Below are positions 59,124 to 64,000 of a DNA stretch of 64,000 nucleotides, piece by piece. The stretch's first letter is position 1; the number at the start of each line of letters is the position of its first letter. A program made the translations under genes and the position numbers. The DNA is taken from positions 25,082 to 89,081 of the IMG/VR virus record IMGVR_UViG_3300049215_000496. The stretch is one strand, 5' to 3'. The notes below the pieces were generated by a model. It was not told the origin of the DNA, searched no databases, and worked only from the letters and a program-made list of their open reading frames with translations. This DNA comes from a virus.

Positions 59124-60269
59124 ATGAACACTGCAATTCTGAAAGCCTTGATGTTCTGTCCATCCCCCGAAGGCGCTTGGGGGCTGCCCGTGCTGTTGTG
59201 GGGTGAGCCTGGTACGGGCAAGACCGCCATGCTGCGCGCCGTCGCAAAAGCGCTGGGGCTGTACTGCTACCGCGTCAGCCCCGCGGAAAAGGGCGAAGGC
59301 TTTTTCGGTGTGGTGCCCGTGCCGGGCGCTGACGGGTGCTTGCACTATCCTCCGCCGATCTGGACACAGCAGATCGCCAATGGCGGGGTGCTGTTCGTTG
59401 ACGAAATTTCGACGGCCGCGCCAGCGCTGCAGGCCCCCCTCCTCGGCCTGGTGCAGCTCCGCACGATCGGTGATCACCAGCTCGGTAATCGCGTGCGCGT
59501 GATCGGTGCTGCCAACGAGACGGCCGATGCCGCGGGCGGGTGGGATCTCGCGCCCGCGCTGTGCAACCGGTTCGGGCACTTCGACTTCGACGGTCTGGAC
59601 GTGAACGATTGGACGGTCGGGTTGCTCGGGGGTTTCTCGACACCGGAATCGCAAGCGCCGGTTGACGCTGTGGCGCTGGAGCAACACGTGATGGCCGCAT
59701 GGCCTGCGGCCGACGCCTACGCTCGCGGGATGGTTGCCGGGTTCATCACGCGCCGTCCGGAGCTGCTCCACAAGCGGCCCGCACGGGGCGGGGATCGTGC
59801 CTGGCCTTCACGTAGAAGCGTCGAATACGCCACAGTCGCGCTCGCGTCGGCCCGCGTGCACGGATTGTCCGAGATGGACACGGACGCGCTGATGTCCGCG
59901 TTCGTGGGCGTGTCGTGGGTGAGCGAGTTCCGTGCTTGGACAGCGTTGCAGGATTTGCCCGATCCTGTTGCGGTGCTGGATGGCACGGTGAAGTTCGCGC
60001 ATGACGAGCGCCGGCTGGACCGCACGATGGCCTTGCTCGGCGCGTGTGCAGCGCTGGTCATTCCGGACAAAGCTGAAAAGCGGCTGGAGCGCGGCGCGGC
60101 GCTGTGGGCGCTGATCGGCACGGTGATTCAGGACGCGGCCGACATCGCGATTCCGCCAGCGCGTGCTCTGTTGTTGTCCGGGCTGGTCGTGCCGAAGGCA
60201 TCGGGGCCGACGTTGGTGAAACTCCTTCCGATTTTGACTGCCGCGGGCATACAAGCAAAGGCCGCGTGA
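59124..60269 (+). CDS. MoxR-type AAA+ ATPase
   Basis: Encodes 381 aa from ATG 59124. Walker A GEPGTGKTAML at ~27-37, Walker B GVLFVDEIS at ~88-96, sensor region VRVIGAANE, and an Arg-finger-type LAPALCNRFGHF. MoxR-family ATPases remodel partner complexes, commonly with a VWA-domain protein; the next gene, overlapping by ATGA, encodes exactly such a partner. Related pairs in other phages are annotated as CobS/CobT-like. Confidence 0.9.
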   Translation: MNTAILKALMFCPSPEGAWGLPVLLWGEPGTGKTAMLRAVAKALGLYCYRVSPAEKGEGFFGVVPVPGADGCLHYPPPIWTQQIANGGVLFVDEISTAAPALQAPLLGLVQLRTIGDHQLGNRVRVIGAANETADAAGGWDLAPALCNRFGHFDFDGLDVNDWTVGLLGGFSTPESQAPVDAVALEQHVMAAWPAADAYARGMVAGFITRRPELLHKRPARGGDRAWPSRRSVEYATVALASARVHGLSEMDTDALMSAFVGVSWVSEFRAWTALQDLPDPVAVLDGTVKFAHDERRLDRTMALLGACAALVIPDKAEKRLERGAALWALIGTVIQDAADIAIPPARALLLSGLVVPKASGPTLVKLLPILTAAGIQAKAA

Positions 60270-61654
60270 TGCTATCCCACAAGCAAAAACTGGCTGCTGC
60301 CGTTGCCCGCGTCTCCGATGTCGACGGGTACGCTCCGTACTTCGGCGCGATCCTGCGCGGGTTGATCCGTCGCGAGATGCCCCTCGAAATGCAAGCGGCG
60401 ATGCGCGCCGTGGGTGGTGCTCCTACGATGGCGGTCACGAAGGACGGGATCTTGTTCTGGGCGCCCGAGTTCGTGGAAGAGTCCACCAACGAGGATCTGG
60501 CGATGGCGCTCATGCACCAGACGATGCACGTGATGTTGAAGCTGCGGGATCGCATGACAGCGCTCGGGATCGTGCTGGAGGCTTCGGCAGACGCGCGCTC
60601 GAAAGCGTTCCTCGCAAACATCGCACACGACGCATGCATCAACGAATCGCTTCGTAAGATCCACGCGTGCCCTGTAGAGTGGGTGTATCCCGAGACTTTG
60701 AAGCAGGCGGAGAATCTGATCTTCGAGGAGCGTTACCGCCTCCTATTGCAGCAGCAGCAGCAACAACAACAACAACAACAACAACAGCAGCAGCAGCAAG
60801 CGGGGGGCTCGAAGGGATCCGCCGATGCGGGTGCTTCTAAGGTGGAGGAGGGTTCCAAGCCGGGTGTGGGCAACGGTTGGTGTGGAGGTTGCGCGGAACA
60901 TCCGCTGCCGGGCGAGCCGACGACGGGGGATCAATCACAAGCAGGACGTTCGGACGCCGAGCTGGAACGGTTTCGGCGTGAGACCGCAGGCAGTATCAAA
61001 GAGTACGTGGCAAAGAAGCGTGGCACCGTTCCGGACAGTTTGGTGCGGTGGGCTGACGATCAACTCGCGCCGCCGAAGATCGACTGGCGCCGCAAGCTCG
61101 CGCAGAGTGTACGCGCGGCCGTTGCGTATCGAGCCGGCGCGGTGGATCTGACCTACCGCAAGATCAGCCGACGGCAGGCGGGTGTGGGGTTTGGCTTCGG
61201 GCGCCCGGTGCTGTCGGCCATGCACGCGCCAGTGCCTAACGTGTCCGTGCTTTTGGACTCTTCAGGGTCGATGGGCACGGATGATCTGACCGGGGCATTG
61301 TCAGAGGTGCAGGGCGTTTTGAATGCGGTGGGGGCCTCCGTGACGTTCGTGGTGTGCGACGCGCAGGTGCACGGTGTGGCAGAGGTTGCTACAGCGAAAG
61401 CAGCAGCGGCGATGCTAAAGGGTGGCGGGGGGACAGACATGCGACCCGGTTTCTCGGCGTTGGCCGGACGTAGAACGCGCCCCGATGTGCTTGTGGTGCT
61501 GACTGATGGGCACATCGGCAACGGGTACCCCGCAATCGAGCCCCCGTGGCGCACGGTGTGGGTGGTGCTGGGAGCGCACGGCAACTCAAAACCGTGCCCG
61601 TGGGGTGAAGTTGTGGTTGTGGACGGAGCTACCGCGCCTGTGAAAGGAGCGTAA
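60269..61654 (+). CDS. DUF2201-like VWA protein with inactive-looking metallopeptidase motif and polyQ tract
   Basis: Encodes 461 aa. The N-terminal peptidase-like domain has LMHQTMHVML at ~81-90, where the usual HExxH Glu is Gln (H83-Q-T-M-H87). A 17-Gln tract follows at 161-177 and a Gly/Ser/Cys-rich linker. The C-terminal VWA domain has the MIDAS motif DSSGS at 330-334 and later GGGTDM and VVLTDGH. Works with the MoxR ATPase by family analogy; substrate unknown. The Glu-to-Gln change suggests binding without proteolysis. Confidence 0.85.
   Translation: MLSHKQKLAAAVARVSDVDGYAPYFGAILRGLIRREMPLEMQAAMRAVGGAPTMAVTKDGILFWAPEFVEESTNEDLAMALMHQTMHVMLKLRDRMTALGIVLEASADARSKAFLANIAHDACINESLRKIHACPVEWVYPETLKQAENLIFEERYRLLLQQQQQQQQQQQQQQQQQAGGSKGSADAGASKVEEGSKPGVGNGWCGGCAEHPLPGEPTTGDQSQAGRSDAELERFRRETAGSIKEYVAKKRGTVPDSLVRWADDQLAPPKIDWRRKLAQSVRAAVAYRAGAVDLTYRKISRRQAGVGFGFGRPVLSAMHAPVPNVSVLLDSSGSMGTDDLTGALSEVQGVLNAVGASVTFVVCDAQVHGVAEVATAKAAAAMLKGGGGTDMRPGFSALAGRRTRPDVLVVLTDGHIGNGYPAIEPPWRTVWVVLGAHGNSKPCPWGEVVVVDGATAPVKGA
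60749..60799 (+). repeat. polyglutamine CAG/CAA tract
   Basis: Seventeen consecutive Gln codons, arranged CAG4-CAA8-CAG4-CAA. Slippage-prone; length may vary between related elements. Confidence 0.85.
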
Positions 61655-61657
61655 AAA

Positions 61658-62002
61658 ATGCTTGTCGTGCTTGCCTGGCAGCTGTGGACGGCGTCCGCTG
61701 CAATCAACTTCAACCCGTTTGTCAATTTTCACAAGGAGATACCTTGTCCGCCGCAGCAGGCACATTGGAAAGCGACTGAGTGTGCCGTATCGGATCAGAT
61801 GTGCCTCAATGAGCATGATATGCGTGTGACAGCGCTTGGAATCCTCCTGGGGGACGTCACGCAGTGCTGGAAAGCTGTCACGCCAGCACGGTGTGCCGAT
61901 GAGGTACGATTGATTTCAACTATGCCACCATCGGCACGTACTTTGCTGCTAGACTCTTGGGTGAACGGATACAACAAACCAACAAAGGAAAACGCCAAAT
62001 GA
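61658..62002 (+). CDS. secreted hypothetical protein
   Basis: Encodes 114 aa; SD AAAGGAG before ATG 61658. Hydrophobic start (LVVLAWQLWTASAAINF) like a signal peptide, followed by several Cys (CPPQQAHW, ECAVSDQMC, QCW, RCAD). Its last codons (KENAK) are the leader of the next gene. Confidence 0.6.
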   Translation: MLVVLAWQLWTASAAINFNPFVNFHKEIPCPPQQAHWKATECAVSDQMCLNEHDMRVTALGILLGDVTQCWKAVTPARCADEVRLISTMPPSARTLLLDSWVNGYNKPTKENAK

Positions 62003-62883
62003 ACACGAACAACGAATTGACCGTAACGCCAGAGTCTGTTGCTACTGCCGGAGCGATCAGCTACTGGAGACTGTCCGGACCTGTGTCGCTGGAGCAGCTG
62101 GCAGCAGCATGGGGGCGTATGAATCTCGACGGTACGTTACTGCCCAAGCCCCCCGCTGACGAAGTGGCATTGGGGCGTGCGGTGCGCGAGCAAGCGTGCA
62201 AACGTCGCCTGGTCCGTCCACTGGCCCGCCGGGGCGCGTGGGCGATCGTGGACGAGACTGTGTCGCAAGACGGTACACTGGACTACGCGGTGATGCTCTC
62301 CGTAACATGGCACCAACACATGGTGCAGTTCGGACGTCCAGCTGTATACACACGGCAAGCGGATGACATCGAAACCGCCATTCGCACCGATTTCGAGCGC
62401 CATCGTGGCGAGTTGGCTCCGGAAGACATCTCAGCTTGGCTGATCAAGCTCGCGGACTCGAACAACGCTGTCACGCTCCGGGACACCGGTGGGATCTACT
62501 TCGTGCCGCGGACGAGCATGCCGTTCTGGCGTTCGGTGGTCGATGCGCTCGAATCCGTGTCGGCGCATCGCGTGTTCAAGATCCCCGCCATGAAGAACTC
62601 CGAGGCGATCGACGCGATCACCGAGGCGGTCACGGCCGAGGCGACGCGCCTGTACGATACGATGATGGCCGAGTTGGAGCGTACGGGTGACGAGCGCTTG
62701 GGAACGCGGGCTCTTGCAACGCGGGCATCCGAGTGCCAGGCGATGCTCGGCAAGGTCCAGTCATATGAGCAGCTCTTGGGTGTACTGATGCCACGTATTG
62801 TCGGGCACATCGAGGAGCTGTCAGCGAGCGTCGCGGCGGCGGCACTGCTGGCGAGCGCAGACGCCACTGAGCGCGCGGCGTAG
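61999..62883 (+). CDS. MoxR-associated hypothetical protein (DUF6744-like)
   Basis: Encodes 294 aa from ATG 61999, preceded by leader AAAGGAAAACGCC. Contains SLEQLAAAWGRMNLDGTLLP and a Pro-Pro-Ala-Asp-Glu motif near residue 52, then RAVREQACKRR, a pattern I associate with phage DUF6744 proteins. That assignment is from memory and not certain. Mixed beta domain and a long helical C-terminus. Completes the MoxR module; probably its adaptor or substrate. Confidence 0.7.
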   Translation: MNTNNELTVTPESVATAGAISYWRLSGPVSLEQLAAAWGRMNLDGTLLPKPPADEVALGRAVREQACKRRLVRPLARRGAWAIVDETVSQDGTLDYAVMLSVTWHQHMVQFGRPAVYTRQADDIETAIRTDFERHRGELAPEDISAWLIKLADSNNAVTLRDTGGIYFVPRTSMPFWRSVVDALESVSAHRVFKIPAMKNSEAIDAITEAVTAEATRLYDTMMAELERTGDERLGTRALATRASECQAMLGKVQSYEQLLGVLMPRIVGHIEELSASVAAAALLASADATERAA

Positions 62884-62894
62884 AATCCTTTGGG

Positions 62895-62955
62895 GGCTCC
62901 CGGATCGAGTTTTGGGGGATTGGCGTTTTCCTTTCTCGGTCCGGGAGCCTTTTTT
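62895..62955 (+). terminator. intrinsic terminator with an orphan leader in its loop
   Basis: GGCTCCCGGA (62895-62904) pairs perfectly with TCCGGGAGCC (62940-62949), followed by six T. The ~35-nt loop contains, on the minus strand, GAGAAAGGAAAACGCC (62937-62922), the conserved gene leader without any gene behind it. Confidence 0.8.
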
Positions 62956-62975
62956 GTTGAAGGGGAGGCTTGGTT

Positions 62976-63680
62976 ATGAAGTACATGCTGCTGGTACTAC
63001 TGCTGGGATGCGGGGAGGATGTTGTGCATCCGTTCGGGTCGCGCGTGGATCTGCCGATTGCCACGGGTGGGCGGAGCGTGGGGGCGAGCACTGGCGGGTC
63101 GGGTACCGGCGGGGCGAGCACTGGCGGGGCGAGCACCGGCGGGGCGAGCACCGGCGGGGCGAGCACTGGCGGGGCGAGCACCGGCGGGGCGAGCACTGGC
63201 GGGGCGAGCGCGGAAAATTTCGTGACAAACGGCACTTGGACCGGGAGCATGTACGTGCAGCCAATTGGCAATCCGAAGGTGTCTGTGGTGCCCGCAACAA
63301 TTGTCGCTACGAACGCACCCGGTGCGATCCAGTGCGTTCAAGGCACTGTCGTGTGGTATTCGGTGGCACTCTGGGGGTGGACCATCGGTCCTGTGGCAAC
63401 GTCCGGAACAGGACTCGCGATTACTATGTCAGCCGCTGTGCCTGCAGCGGACGTACGCGTGCACATCCAGGACGCTGCGATGAACACGTGGTGCGCGATC
63501 CTGCCCGGAGCCGCAGCTATGATCCCGTGGAGCGCGTTCACCACAACGTGCGGATCGCCCGATCAGGGGGTGCCGTACACTGTCGGAGTGCTGATAACTG
63601 ACGTGCAGATAACGATACGTCCGACATATCGACAGCCGATCCATTTCGATTTCTGCATACAGGACCTTCAGCAGTATTAG
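62976..63680 (+). CDS. lipoprotein with Gly-Gly-Ala-Ser-Thr linker
   Basis: Encodes 234 aa; SD GGGGAGG before ATG 62976. Lipobox LLLGC at ~8-12. Residues ~38-75 are GGAST tandem repeats encoded by 15-bp units. The C-terminal ~150 residues form a beta-rich domain with paired Cys, like surface-binding modules of Myxococcota-type lipoproteins. Probably displayed on the host outer membrane, for example for superinfection exclusion; speculative. Confidence 0.75.
   Translation: MKYMLLVLLLGCGEDVVHPFGSRVDLPIATGGRSVGASTGGSGTGGASTGGASTGGASTGGASTGGASTGGASTGGASAENFVTNGTWTGSMYVQPIGNPKVSVVPATIVATNAPGAIQCVQGTVVWYSVALWGWTIGPVATSGTGLAITMSAAVPAADVRVHIQDAAMNTWCAILPGAAAMIPWSAFTTTCGSPDQGVPYTVGVLITDVQITIRPTYRQPIHFDFCIQDLQQY
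63085..63210 (+). repeat. 15-bp tandem repeats encoding GGAST
   Basis: About eight imperfect copies of GGCGGGGCGAGCACC/T encode the linker of the lipoprotein. Third-base differences are few, so copy number is probably unstable. Confidence 0.8.
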
Positions 63681-64000
63681 AATGGATTCTCGGCAACGCG
63701 CAGCTTGATGCTTACATCTGAATCAGTGGACAACGTCACGAGTACGGATGCCGGCGTGGTCTGATTCGAGGCTACCTGTCGTCGGACTTCGACATCAGCG
63801 TCTCCCGCAAGCGCCGTGAGAACTGCGTTTGTGGCTGCAGGGTTGGTCCGCTACGTTGCGCCTGACCTGCAAACACGGTTGATCTCGTCGACGGGTTCGA
63901 GGCAGCGGCGCGACGCACCTCGACGCGCGAATCCGCGGCCAACGTTGTGATCGTAGCTGGTGGTGTTGATGGGTTCTCGGCAACGCCTGCACGCACTGTG
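63677..64000 (-). pseudogene. leucine-rich-variant repeat gene with frame breaks (partial)
   Basis: Entering from the right edge on the minus strand: VAENPSTPPATITTLAADSR then VRRAAASNPST, classic LRV repeats. The repeat pattern continues in a second frame (QVRRNVADQ) and then a third (NPAATNAVLTALAGDADVEV), stopping at 63677. At least two indels separate the frames. LRV proteins are helical solenoids for protein binding. Decay or local sequence error are both possible. Confidence 0.6.

Overview
This window looks like part of a large double-stranded DNA phage or prophage-like element. The evidence is a near-complete phage replication and recombination set (family A DNA polymerase, AEP-type primase, RecD-like and SNF2 helicases, Sak4-like ATPase, PD-(D/E)XK nuclease, an OB-fold ssDNA-binding candidate, ThyX, dTMP kinase), a tyrosine recombinase, two lytic enzymes, collagen-repeat fibres, and very dense packing with overlapping stop/start codons. 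The DNA is GC-rich and GTG/TTG starts are common. The host is not shown directly. A lipoprotein with a Gly-Gly-Ala-Ser-Thr linker and the FliA-like sigma factor would fit a Myxococcota-type Gram-negative, but that is inference. No terminase, portal, major capsid or tape-measure gene was recognised, so they lie outside the window or are too diverged to see.

Layout. 1-3.5 kb: small virion-like and membrane proteins with a lytic transglycosylase. 3.7-13.3 kb: a giant collagen-like fibre, a short sister fibre sharing its N-terminus, a duplicated-domain structural protein and two glycosyltransferases. 13.3-16.6 kb: GH25 endolysin, a small two-TM protein, a nucleotide-sugar dehydrogenase and the integrase. 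16.6-26.5 kb: many small zinc-ribbon and membrane proteins, a thioredoxin-like protein, a Dam methylase, a peptidoglycan-binding membrane protein and a papain-like peptidase. 26.5-30.8 kb (minus): structural-type operon ending in the sigma factor. 30.8-46.2 kb (minus): one long nucleotide-metabolism and replication operon. 46.3-49.5 kb: DUF3987-like protein and hypotheticals. 49.58-49.68 kb: a 94-bp near-palindrome between divergent genes. 49.7-55.4 kb (plus): HTH regulator, a 661-aa coiled-coil protein and small proteins. 55.3-58.9 kb (minus): small membrane and zinc proteins, an Ala/Tyr-repeat protein and a J-domain protein. 59.1-63.7 kb (plus): a MoxR ATPase / VWA metallopeptidase-like module and a lipoprotein.

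Regulation shows two unusual recurring patterns. At least nine genes have a sigma70-like promoter (TTGnnn, 17-18 nt, -10 box) placed so that only 6-7 nt separate the -10 box from the start codon, which predicts leaderless transcripts. A different cassette (a TGGCACG block, a 16-bp palindrome TGCTGTATAAACAGCA overlapping the -10, then a conserved leader AAAGGAAAACGCCAAA) precedes genes in the 56.7-62 kb region, with one orphan leader copy inside a terminator loop.

Four loci have coding sequence split between frames (3.06-3.34, 27.4-28.0, 55.15-55.39 and 63.68-64.0 kb). These are indel errors in the assembly, real decay or recoding; the sequence alone cannot decide. A three-copy protein family with hypervariable Ala/Tyr repeats, together with a perfect 75-bp direct repeat, marks recent recombination around 55.6-57.7 kb.
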